DNA from: Tolypothrix sp. FACHB-123
Lineage (GTDB): Bacteria > Cyanobacteriota > Cyanobacteriia > Cyanobacteriales > Nostocaceae
NCBI RefSeq assembly: GCF_014697075.1
Contig: NZ_JACJRE010000005.1
Location: 1-64,000, forward strand
Direction of reading: 5' to 3'
Length of the DNA stretch: 64,000 bases
Notes under the pieces: generated by a model
The model's input: only the letters and a program-made list of their open reading frames with translations
The model's database searches: none
Told to the model about the DNA's origin: nothing
Part shown: positions 54,193 to 63,526 of the stretch, piece by piece
Layout of the letters: each line of letters starts with the position of its first letter
How positions within the stretch are numbered: the first letter of the stretch is position 1
Program-made: the position numbers and the translations under genes

Positions 54193-55347
54193 CTATTGCT
54201 GATTCATCACCACAATTTCTCCTTTTTTATTAATTTTGACTTGATTTTTGGGAAAAGCTTGTTTGTTTAAATAACGCAGCAGTCCGACAGTCCGAAAACG
54301 CTGATCGATTCGCGGAATTCCCTGACGATCCAGATGCACGGGAATAATTTTACCGCCTACCAAATCTCCTTTGGAATTGAGTTTTGCTTCTAAAATCATC
54401 GAGTAACCAGTTTCACCAGCAGTAGACAAAGTCCGGTAGCCTAAAAAGTTTCCCAAAGAATAAGCGATGAGTTTCCCTTTATAAATTTCTATAGCCCTAG
54501 GAACATGGGGCCCATGTCCGATAACTAAATCTGCGCCTATATCAATCATTGTGCGGGCAAACTGCATGGAATTACCGCGATTTTCTCCATAAAAAAACTC
54601 GGTTTCGTCTTTTACATGTAACGCGCCCGTACCTTCAGCACCTACTTGCATCGATACAATGACGACATTGGCATTATTTTTTGCTTCTAATACCAGAGCT
54701 TTAGCTGCTGCTAAATCATGAACAGAATTGTACATATTATATGTAGTAAATCCGATCATTGCTACCGGAATATTATTAGCTTGTAAATAGAGAATTTGAT
54801 TTTTATGTCCTAATGTTTCAATACCTACAGAGTTCAGATTTTTAACTGTATCTCGAAAGCCTATAAGGCCAAAATCCATTGCATGGTTATTAGCTAAATT
54901 AAAGACATCAAAGCCAACATCTGCAAATAGTTGGGCATAACTAGGTGGAGAGCGAAAGGCAAAGATTTGTCCTTGACTCATATCTTTAGAACTGTAGGGG
55001 TAAGTAGTTAAACTACTTTCAAAATTGCCAAATAAAATGTCAGAGCCTTGCAGGTAACCTCTGACAGATTGTGGAATTAGTTGATCGCGAAACTTCGGTA
55101 ATCTGTAATTAGGGAAATTGGTACCGGGAATTACATCCCCCACAGCTTTAATCGTGATGGTATCTGAAGGTACTTCTTGATTTTCGGGAATAGCGAAGGG
55201 AAGGGGTAAATTTTCCGGTGGTGTGGTAGCAGCATTGGAGCGTTGCATCTGCCCAAACCGGATGATAATTCCGATACTAATACCCAGACAAAAACAAAAA
55301 CTGATAAAGCCGACTGAGAATAAGCGTCCCAGCTTTTGATTAACCAT
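54193..55347 (-). CDS. CapA-family protein (PGA_cap metallophosphatase-like)
   Basis: 384 residues. A membrane helix (about 10-30) and short linker precede the CapA domain (about 62-330), with IKAVGDVIPGTNFPNYRLPK, NLANNHAMDFG, and VIGHGPHVPRAIEIYKGKLI plus YSLGNFLGY. The family includes poly-gamma-glutamate synthesis protein CapA but is widespread without that pathway; no capBC genes occur here. Probably an outward-facing enzyme anchored in the membrane. ATG at 55347. Confidence 0.9.
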   Translation of the reverse strand: MVNQKLGRLFSVGFISFCFCLGISIGIIIRFGQMQRSNAATTPPENLPLPFAIPENQEVPSDTITIKAVGDVIPGTNFPNYRLPKFRDQLIPQSVRGYLQGSDILFGNFESSLTTYPYSSKDMSQGQIFAFRSPPSYAQLFADVGFDVFNLANNHAMDFGLIGFRDTVKNLNSVGIETLGHKNQILYLQANNIPVAMIGFTTYNMYNSVHDLAAAKALVLEAKNNANVVIVSMQVGAEGTGALHVKDETEFFYGENRGNSMQFARTMIDIGADLVIGHGPHVPRAIEIYKGKLIAYSLGNFLGYRTLSTAGETGYSMILEAKLNSKGDLVGGKIIPVHLDRQGIPRIDQRFRTVGLLRYLNKQAFPKNQVKINKKGEIVVMNQQ

Positions 55348-55442
55348 TGTTTACTCCTCACATAATGGCATCAGTTTATCCCAGAAATTTCAATTTCTGG
55401 TATAGTTCCTCACCCATTTTGGGAAAATTTAACACCAAAAAG

Positions 55443-55474
55443 AAACCCAACACGCAGCTTTTAGTGTTGGGTTT
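55443..55474 (-). terminator. Rho-independent terminator of the M48 gene
   Basis: AAACCCAACAC (55443-55453) and GTGTTGGGTTT (55464-55474) pair perfectly over 11 bp around a 10-base loop, and on the transcribed strand CTTTTT follows directly. Confidence 0.85.
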
Positions 55475-55519
55475 ATAACTAGGATTGATTTTGATAAATC
55501 TTTGCCAAAGATAGTAATT

Positions 55520-56524
55520 TTACCTACCAAATTTTTTGTCTATGTCATCAGCTTGAGAACCACCACGAGATGAGTTAATTCTTAATGAGGCTTGGTCTTT
55601 AGAAAGGTTATAGGTGAGAGGCTTGGTTTTTGAGATGCGTGCTTCACCTTCTTTAGCTAAAGTCTGCGGTGGATATTTAATCATTAAAGCTTTAATGGCC
55701 TCAATGCGTTTAGGTACTGCTGGGTGAGTTGAATCGCTTTCCGAACCAGGAATTTGCGATAACACCTGCATGACTCGTAAACAGCCATCTGGATCGAATC
55801 CAGCTTTTACGGAGGCGATATAGCCAATTTCATCAGCTTCATGTTCCTGTTGTCTTTCCTGCATTGCAAGACGTTCTTCTAGTTCTTGTTTCTTCTTCTC
55901 AATAATTTGATTGATGCGTTTTTGTGAATCTGCTTGGCGTTGCGCGCCTTGATTCCCCAGTATCGATCCCAACAAACCGCCAACAGTTCCGCCGACTACA
56001 CGATTCACAACTGCACCACCAACAACAGCGGCGGTTGATTCTTCATTTGCTGCTTGTTGTTCTCCTAGAACTTCTCGCTTGGCTTCTTCCTCGATTTTGG
56101 CAATCAACTCAGCTTTTTGCGCTGCACCAACAGCGAGGTGACGCTTCACATGGTGACCCATTTCATGGGCTACTACACAAGCCAATGCGGAGGAATCGCC
56201 AGCTAATTGGTCAAGTATGCCATCAAAGACAGCAATTAAATTAACATCAGTAGCAAATGCATTGACATCATACTTGGGCACAGCCATAATCCGCCAAGGT
56301 CGATTATCTAATTCATTGGCGCGAGCAATACGGTCTACGACACGATAAAGGGCATAAAAATCTTCTGGTAATTGTTTTTTTGCTTGTTCATAGATGCTGG
56401 TAGATGTGGATGCTGGTTTTCTTTGTGGTGCGGGTTTAGGTTTAGCAAAGACTGGTAAGGTTGTAGAACACAAAAATAGGCACAAAGAACTAGTGGTCAG
56501 GATTGTTCTTTTCCAGTTGAGCAT
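55520..56524 (-). CDS. M48-family zinc metallopeptidase
   Basis: 334 residues. Signal peptide (about 1-27, ending VFA), then the peptidase domain with H120-E121-x-x-H124 in VVAHEMGHHVKRH and the third ligand region EHEADEIGY. Between them a Gly-rich stretch (about 165-195, GGAVVNRVVGGTVGGLLGSI) could insert in or cross a membrane. The family degrades misfolded or damaged envelope proteins. It is a single gene with its own terminator; the ATG is at 56524. Confidence 0.9.
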   Translation of the reverse strand: MLNWKRTILTTSSLCLFLCSTTLPVFAKPKPAPQRKPASTSTSIYEQAKKQLPEDFYALYRVVDRIARANELDNRPWRIMAVPKYDVNAFATDVNLIAVFDGILDQLAGDSSALACVVAHEMGHHVKRHLAVGAAQKAELIAKIEEEAKREVLGEQQAANEESTAAVVGGAVVNRVVGGTVGGLLGSILGNQGAQRQADSQKRINQIIEKKKQELEERLAMQERQQEHEADEIGYIASVKAGFDPDGCLRVMQVLSQIPGSESDSTHPAVPKRIEAIKALMIKYPPQTLAKEGEARISKTKPLTYNLSKDQASLRINSSRGGSQADDIDKKFGR

Positions 56525-56644
56525 TATTTTCCGTATTCTGGTAATTAAAGGTTATTTTTATACAATAATCTAATTAGGCACTGAAAGCCAGAGCGATCGC
56601 TATTCTTCATGAAAATTACCCGCAATTACCCTATTATCTCTGTG

Positions 56645-59600
56645 TTATTCGCTGCTTTGAGCGTTGACTGGTAGAGCAATAGTAAACTCAGAACCTTGTT
56701 CGGAGGCAGATTCCACAGAGATCGTGCCCCTATGTCGTTCGACAACAATTTGCCAAGCGATCGCTAATCCCAAACCTGTCCCTTTACCCACAGCTTTAGT
56801 GGTAAACAGGTGCTCAAAGATGCGGGCTTTGACTTCTTCGCTCATGCCAATACCGTTATCTTTGATGCGAATTATCGCCTGGGGTGTGGAGAAATTTTCT
56901 CCAGCTGACACCAGTTCTGTATGAATGACAATTTGATGGGAATGGGGGCGAAAATTACCTTGTCGGCGTTGGTGATTAAATTCCTCTAAACTATCAATGG
57001 CATTAGCCAAAATATTCATAAATACTTGATTGAGTTGTCCGGGAAAACATTCCACCGCAGGTAAATTACCAAAGTTTCTGATGACATCAATAGCAGGACG
57101 GTGTTCGTTAGCTTTGAGGCGATGTTTGAGAATTAAGATGGTGCTGTTAATTCCTTCGTGAATATTAAAGGGAATTTTGTAATCTTTATCAGCACGAGAA
57201 AAGGTACGTAAACTGTTACTAATACTGCGAATGCGATCGATACCCAGTTTCATCGAGTCTATGATTTTGGGTAAATCTTCACGCAGATATTCTAAATCAA
57301 TAGCTTCGGCTTCATCGATAATCACTTGACCAGGATCGGGAAACTGTTGCTGATATAAATCCAGCAATCCTAACAGGTCTTGAATATAATTTTTCGCAGG
57401 TTGCAAGTTACCTGATAAAAACCCAATAGGATTATTAATTTCATGGGCTACACCGGCAACAAGATTACCCAAAGCAGACATTTTTTCATTCTGGACTAAT
57501 TGTAATTGGGTTTGCTGCAAGTCTTGCATAGCTGTTGCTAGCTCTTGGGCTTTTTGCTGGGCTTGAGCTTCCGCACGTTTACGCTCACTAATATCAATGA
57601 CAATTCCATCCCAGATAATTGAGCCATCTTTTTGCGGTTGCGGTTGCGCTACAGATTGAATCCATTTGACGATTCCTGAAGGTGTGATAATCCGCCATTC
57701 ATGTTTAAATTGGCTGAAATTTTGGGCAGATTCGGTAATTAATTGCTGAAGTTGTCCTATGTCGTCGGGATGATTGAGGGAATATAAATTATACTTTCCT
57801 GCCATGACTTCGTCTGGTGGTAATTCATAAACATCAGCGCAACCACAACTAACGTAGGGTGTGGATGTGACGCCATCAGCAGTTAAGCAAAATTGATAAA
57901 TCATTCCCGGAATGTTATTTGCGAGGTTGTGAAACCGGGTATCGCTGGCTTGCAATTCTGCTAAAGATAGTTCTAATTGTCGGTTATAAATCTGAGAACG
58001 CTGGTAGAGGTGGGCATTTTCTAAAGAAATGGCTGCTTGAGTACAAAGCAGATTCAAGATGGCTACGCGATCGCTAGTAAATGCTCCCGTGACTAAATTA
58101 TTTTCTAGATATAAAATTCCTAATAGTTTCCCCTGATGCAGCATGGGGGTACATAAAATACTCTTCGGCTGCTGTTGCAAAATATAGGGGTCAGCCATTA
58201 ATTGAGAATCGCTGGTAGCATCAATTAATACTAAAGGTTCCAGAGTTCTTTTCACGGAATTAATTAATAGAATTGGCAATTCTTGACTTCTTTCTAGAGC
58301 CAGAGATTGCATGACTTGGGGTTGTTGCCCTAAGGCGATAGTTGCCTCGACAAATAATTTATCTTCTTTTTGTAAGAGCAATGCACATTTATCTGCTCCC
58401 GCATTTTCTAGCACCACTTGCAAGAGAGTGGTCAGCAATTTATCTAGATGAATTTCGCTAGAAAGCATCTGAAAAGATTTGAGCACAGTCGCTAAATCTA
58501 AGGCGGCGCAGATGCCATGATTATATATGGCATGGCTGCTCTGAGTATCGCGCACGGTAACCATGTTATCGATGACGGGAATAGTTAATTCGGTGGAAAC
58601 AACTATCCGATCTGGTTGTAAAATCGGCGTGAGAAACTGAGCGTAATCTTGCTCTAATTCCTTAAATTTCGCAGTTGCACCCCAACGTGCATAACAATAA
58701 TAGGCGTTAATTATATAGTCTTGAACTAGGCAATTTTTTCCCCATGCTAAAGAGAATTCCGCTGCTAATTCGTTAGCTAGGGCTTCTTCGTGAAGATATT
58801 TGTTGTCTCTAGCCGTGGTAATCGCCAAATCATAAAATTCTAGGGCTGCGGCTTTGTTATTTAACAATCGATGGCGTTCTGCTTCTACTAAATAAAATCT
58901 GTGGAGATGATTAGTTGGGGCATTATCAGCCCAGTGCTTGAGTTTTTCCTGGTTGCGCCTTACTCGCTGTTGAATTTGTTGTTGCTTTTCTGGGGAAGCT
59001 TGGGGATAAACTGCCAGATGTGCCAGGGAATCATAGGTATAGAAGCTGGGAATCACAAACAATCCGGTGGCAGAATCCAAGTAATTTTCCGCCGCGATCG
59101 CGGCGTTAACTGCTAACTCTAATTCTCCAAATAAATAACAAAGAAATAGTTGATTACAATGAAAATAGCACAAGGCTGTTTTATCTGATCCTAGCTGAAG
59201 AATTGGCAGCATTTGCTCTTGATGAAACACATCTCCCATCAACTGCCAAGGTTTATGCTGATTATTAATTAAATTTAAAATTGCTTGTTGAAAAATCGCG
59301 ATTTGATTTACCAGTGCGGCTTGTTTACTGCGAGTTAACTGGGTAACAAAAACTCCCGCCTCGCGATTGAGTTCGGTTAAATTTTGCCCAGCAAACCAAG
59401 AATGCATCACGTAAACGATCGCGCAAATACTAGCCCAAAGTAAATCTCCCGTTTCTAGTCCACTTTGATAACCTTCTAATAACAAAGACAAGCTGTTGCT
59501 TACAGGTTCTTGCCAATGCAATGTTCCTAGGCTCACTTCTCCATAGGTTTTGGCTGTTTGTTCTGGCTCATGAAAATGTTCCAGTAGCTTCAGTGCCAAC

Positions 59601-62600
59601 TGGCCAAATTGGTAACCAGATTCGATATCTCCTAAACTGCATAACAACTGTCCATAGCAGCCATAGCCGTAGGTAGAGGCTGGAGTATTGCCATATTTCA
59701 CAGATAAGTTGACTTGCGCCAAAATAATTAAGGGAAATAATTCCGGGACTGCAACATAAGCAGAAGATGAAACAGCAGCGAGAATGCGCATTGCGGCTAA
59801 TTTTTCTGGATCTGTCAAGGGCGCTAAAGCTACTAAATCCAGCGGTCGCCTACCATCTAAAATGGATGAGGTTTGGGTAAATGCTTTGGCAATATCTAAT
59901 TCACAAGGTTGTTGGGGAAAAGTTACCCCTAAAGGTTGGAGAATTTTCAGCGCAATCTCTACTGCTTTGACAGGTTGATGCTGTGCTTGGGCTACTTGGA
60001 TTTGAATTTCCGAAATTTTGACTGTATCTAAGCGACTGTTGGCATTTTCCAGAATCACCGCTGCCAAGTTGGCCATTTGCTCTAAATTACCACTCAGATA
60101 AGCAGTTTCGTGGGCAGCTTCATAGAGTGCAAGGGTGAGATTATACTGAGTGTGCCAGCTATCGCCTGGTAGTAATGCGATACCTGTGGTGAAATATTCT
60201 AAAGCTGTGGGATAAGCAGTGGCGTTTCTCGCTTTATATCCGGCTTGGAGATTCAGGTGGGCGAGTTGAAGTTGCTGGCTGGGTTCGAGAATTAGATTTT
60301 TACCGATATTTAATTGATTGACGATCGCAAATAATTTTTCCTCTTGTTCGCTAATTGGGGTGTTCCTCAGCAGTAATTGTCCAATTTTGAGGTGATTAGC
60401 TGGTTTTTGCGCTTGGGGAATTAAAGAATATGCTGCTTGCTGGACGCGATCGTGTAAAAATTTGTATTGCTGTAATTGCTGGGAAATCAGTGGTAATTCA
60501 CAAGCACTGTGATCAAAATCGTCATCGGCAAAATATTGGCAAGCCTCACTGATAGATAAAATTAATCCTGCTTGTATCGCTTTCCATAAGTCTGCGGCTG
60601 TCTCTAACTGAGATTTTTCGTAAACAATCGCCAGGGTGGCTAAATCAAAAACGTTACCAATGCTAGCAGCAAGTTGCAAAACTGTTTGGGTGGCGGTGGG
60701 TAATTTTTGAATTTGCTGCACCATAAATTCCACCACATTATCTGTGAGGGCGAGGGAGCGAATTTGGGGTAAATTTGCTTGCCAATAACCAGTATGAATA
60801 TTAAAGGTGATGCATTCTTCTGTATATAATGCTTGCAGAAATTGTTGGGTAAAAAATGGATTGCCGTTGGTTTTTTGATAAACTAATTCAGCTAAAGGTG
60901 CGGCTATTTCTGGGGGACAACTGAGAGTCTCAGCAATTAAGTGATTCAGGTCGCAAAGCTTGAGGGGATTGAGAATAATAGTATTGGCGATCGCTTTTGT
61001 TTTAGTGATTTTATCCACCATCAACATCAGGGGATGAATTGAAGAGACTTCGTTATCGCGATAAGCGCCAATTAGTAACAGATAACCCTTGTCGGCTTCA
61101 CTCATTAATAATTGTATGAGTCTGAGGGAAGCCGAATCTGCCCATTGCAAGTCATCTAAGAAAATGACTAAGGGATGGTTGGGAGTGGTAAAAATTTGCA
61201 GAAATTTTGAGAACAGAAGATTAAAGCGGTTTTGGGCTGCATTTGGCGAAAGCTGCGGTGCTGGAGGTTGTTTACCAATAATTAGTTCGAGTTCGGGAAT
61301 GACTTCGACAATTACTTGCCCGTTATCGCCTAGAGTGGAGAGGATTTGATGCTTCCATTGCTCTAATTGGATGTTGGTTTCTGTCAGCAGCTGTCTCATC
61401 AAATCTCGTAATGCTTGGACAAATGCACCCAAGGGAATTTGGCGATGAAACTGGTCAAATTTACCTTGAATGAAGTAACCCCGATGTCTGACAATTGGTT
61501 TATGGATTTCGTTGACAACGGCTGTTTTGCCGATACCTGAAGGGCCTGCAATCAGCATTAGTTCGTTGCGAGAATCAGTTTGATTGGCTACACGCTCAAA
61601 TGCAGCTAACAAAGTTTGCACTTGAGTTTGGCGACCGTAGAGTTTTTCTTTGATTGAGAAGCGATCGCTTACATCCATTTTGCCAATCTCGAAGGGTGCA
61701 ATGTTCCCGGTCTGTTTCCATTGGTTTAAACAAAGTTGCAAATCATGTTTGAGTCCGAATGCGCTCTGATAGCGGTCTTCGGCATTTTTCGCCATCAATT
61801 TGAAGATGATGTCAGAAACTGGTTGGGGAATGGCTTCAATTTTAAATTGGGAATTTGGCGCACAGTTTAGCCAGTTGTTTGTCGGAGCTGCTGTGGTATT
61901 TACTTGTTGAAAACGAATTTTAAATTGCTCTAAAGGCGCAGGTTGTTTAGCTATATGACAGTGAATCAACTCCATTGGATCTTGAGAGGAAAAGGGAGGT
62001 TGGCCTGTCAGTAGTTCAAAAAAAGTTACCCCCAAGGAATAAAAATCGCTGCGATAGTCAACTCCTCGGTTCATCCGTCCGGTTTGTTCGGGAGAAATAT
62101 AAGTCAGGGTACCTTCGAGAACATTGGGGTTTTTAATTTTTTGGGTTTGGCGCGGTAGCAGGGAAGCAATACTAAAGTCAATGAGTTTAACTTCTTTGGT
62201 CTGGGGATTGATGAGAATATTATCCGGTTTGATATCTTTGTGGATTACCCGGTGCTGATGTACTTGTTGGAGAATATCTGTGATTTGCAAGGCGATCGCT
62301 AAAAATTCACTGAGTTCTAGTGGCTGCGTTTTGGTATATTCTAGTAGCGAAATTCCGCCAAAGTCTTCCAAGATTAGGGCATAGCTATGACCGTAAGCTT
62401 CGAGACTGTAATGTCGAACTACACCAGGAAAGTCGAAGTTTTTAGCGATTTTATACTGATTGCAAAACTGCAACATTTCATGAAATGTTGGGTAATGAGA
62501 TTTGAGACATTTGATGATTACAGGTTGCTGGTCTGTCTCTCGAATACCGCGGTAGACAATAGTTGTAGTACTAACATGCAGTTGTTCTACAACTTGATAT

Positions 62601-62638
62601 CCTAAAATCTTGCATCCGAAATCCAGACCTAATCTCAT
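56645..62638 (-). CDS. Giant Ser/Thr kinase - AAA ATPase - GAF - PAS - histidine kinase (HstK type)
   Basis: 1997 residues. Domains in order: Ser/Thr kinase (about 1-290, HKDIKPDNILI, IDFSIASLL in place of DFG, SPEQTGR); AAA/STAND ATPase (about 330-640, Walker A AGPSGIGKTAV near 366-374, LVIFLDDLQWAD); a long helical region (about 700-1370); GAF (about 1420-1570); PAS/PAC (about 1585-1710); coiled coil; HisKA-like helix with H1732 in GVAHEINNPIGF; HATPase (about 1830-1990) with GTGLGLAIAWQIV. The Arg of HRD is Lys and DFG reads DFS, so kinase output may be weak or altered. Anabaena HstK proteins share this layout. ATG at 62638. No response regulator is adjacent. Confidence 0.93.
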   Translation of the reverse strand: MRLGLDFGCKILGYQVVEQLHVSTTTIVYRGIRETDQQPVIIKCLKSHYPTFHEMLQFCNQYKIAKNFDFPGVVRHYSLEAYGHSYALILEDFGGISLLEYTKTQPLELSEFLAIALQITDILQQVHQHRVIHKDIKPDNILINPQTKEVKLIDFSIASLLPRQTQKIKNPNVLEGTLTYISPEQTGRMNRGVDYRSDFYSLGVTFFELLTGQPPFSSQDPMELIHCHIAKQPAPLEQFKIRFQQVNTTAAPTNNWLNCAPNSQFKIEAIPQPVSDIIFKLMAKNAEDRYQSAFGLKHDLQLCLNQWKQTGNIAPFEIGKMDVSDRFSIKEKLYGRQTQVQTLLAAFERVANQTDSRNELMLIAGPSGIGKTAVVNEIHKPIVRHRGYFIQGKFDQFHRQIPLGAFVQALRDLMRQLLTETNIQLEQWKHQILSTLGDNGQVIVEVIPELELIIGKQPPAPQLSPNAAQNRFNLLFSKFLQIFTTPNHPLVIFLDDLQWADSASLRLIQLLMSEADKGYLLLIGAYRDNEVSSIHPLMLMVDKITKTKAIANTIILNPLKLCDLNHLIAETLSCPPEIAAPLAELVYQKTNGNPFFTQQFLQALYTEECITFNIHTGYWQANLPQIRSLALTDNVVEFMVQQIQKLPTATQTVLQLAASIGNVFDLATLAIVYEKSQLETAADLWKAIQAGLILSISEACQYFADDDFDHSACELPLISQQLQQYKFLHDRVQQAAYSLIPQAQKPANHLKIGQLLLRNTPISEQEEKLFAIVNQLNIGKNLILEPSQQLQLAHLNLQAGYKARNATAYPTALEYFTTGIALLPGDSWHTQYNLTLALYEAAHETAYLSGNLEQMANLAAVILENANSRLDTVKISEIQIQVAQAQHQPVKAVEIALKILQPLGVTFPQQPCELDIAKAFTQTSSILDGRRPLDLVALAPLTDPEKLAAMRILAAVSSSAYVAVPELFPLIILAQVNLSVKYGNTPASTYGYGCYGQLLCSLGDIESGYQFGQLALKLLEHFHEPEQTAKTYGEVSLGTLHWQEPVSNSLSLLLEGYQSGLETGDLLWASICAIVYVMHSWFAGQNLTELNREAGVFVTQLTRSKQAALVNQIAIFQQAILNLINNQHKPWQLMGDVFHQEQMLPILQLGSDKTALCYFHCNQLFLCYLFGELELAVNAAIAAENYLDSATGLFVIPSFYTYDSLAHLAVYPQASPEKQQQIQQRVRRNQEKLKHWADNAPTNHLHRFYLVEAERHRLLNNKAAALEFYDLAITTARDNKYLHEEALANELAAEFSLAWGKNCLVQDYIINAYYCYARWGATAKFKELEQDYAQFLTPILQPDRIVVSTELTIPVIDNMVTVRDTQSSHAIYNHGICAALDLATVLKSFQMLSSEIHLDKLLTTLLQVVLENAGADKCALLLQKEDKLFVEATIALGQQPQVMQSLALERSQELPILLINSVKRTLEPLVLIDATSDSQLMADPYILQQQPKSILCTPMLHQGKLLGILYLENNLVTGAFTSDRVAILNLLCTQAAISLENAHLYQRSQIYNRQLELSLAELQASDTRFHNLANNIPGMIYQFCLTADGVTSTPYVSCGCADVYELPPDEVMAGKYNLYSLNHPDDIGQLQQLITESAQNFSQFKHEWRIITPSGIVKWIQSVAQPQPQKDGSIIWDGIVIDISERKRAEAQAQQKAQELATAMQDLQQTQLQLVQNEKMSALGNLVAGVAHEINNPIGFLSGNLQPAKNYIQDLLGLLDLYQQQFPDPGQVIIDEAEAIDLEYLREDLPKIIDSMKLGIDRIRSISNSLRTFSRADKDYKIPFNIHEGINSTILILKHRLKANEHRPAIDVIRNFGNLPAVECFPGQLNQVFMNILANAIDSLEEFNHQRRQGNFRPHSHQIVIHTELVSAGENFSTPQAIIRIKDNGIGMSEEVKARIFEHLFTTKAVGKGTGLGLAIAWQIVVERHRGTISVESASEQGSEFTIALPVNAQSSE

Positions 62639-63526
62639 AATTTACTTACCTCATCTGCAAAATTACTTTTGCTTAATGGTTGTAATAATATTAGTATGCC
62701 CAAGAGTTAGCTTTTTCTAACTGGAATATATCTGAATCATTCTTAATTTCGGCAATACAGGTAAGCTGGGTAATACCCACCAGCTTGGGTTTTTGCTTCA
62801 TAGTACTGACCCTAGATATAAGTAATTTTTTGGCAATCATCAAATTGGATTCTTCTCATCAGATTCATCTGGCAGCAGCAGAAATCAACTAGCAAAAATG
62901 GCAATTTGTCAACCACTAGAGCGCCAACTCTCATGCCTAAATTCACTGGATTGCTATTACCTAGAGTTGGATTTATTAAGAAATTAACTCTAGCATCCGA
63001 CTTATTTTTTAATTTTATTTACAAACATTTTTGTTGATTATAGCAATTTTGTTAGATGCAAAGCTCAGCGAACAGACTTATTTAAACATTGCTGAGCTTC
63101 TAATTTGCTATTTATTGATAATGGCTATATTAATTGATGGCTTTCTAGTTTTTTAGAGGAATATCTATATAGTAATTAATATCTGCTAGTTTGCTAAATC
63201 AGAAATAGCTGTTTACGTATTTATGCAGCATAATTATGTATTAATAATAACGGTCATTTATTAGGCTGTCTGCGAGTTAGAATTAACTTTACAACACTTT
63301 CTGGAATTTTGTTATTAGCAGGGTAGTAAGCGCCTAGAAGTTTTAGAAGAGAACACACCTGTTATTTTGACTTTCATAAAATCATAAAAAATCATAAAAA
63401 ATCAGGTTAAATCAAAAAATATATTTGCTTGCCATAAAAAGATTTAAAATCAGCTCTATTAGGCTAATTTTATGTTTAATACTAAGATAATCATCTAATT
63501 TATTAGAGCCTGTAGGAGCTACAGAG
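62639..63526. other. AT-rich spacer before the NB-ARC gene
   Basis: About 890 bases containing a hairpin at 62763-62786 (AAGCTGG/CCAGCTT followed by GGGTTTTT on the + strand) and AAAAATCAT direct repeats at about 63376-63405. No plausible gene was found in either strand. Confidence 0.5.
62763..62792 (+). terminator. Terminator-like hairpin with T run
   Basis: AAGCTGG pairs with CCAGCTT around a ten-base loop and is followed by GGGTTTTT. No gene ends just upstream on this strand, so it could be a relic, an attenuator or a small-RNA end. Confidence 0.45.
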
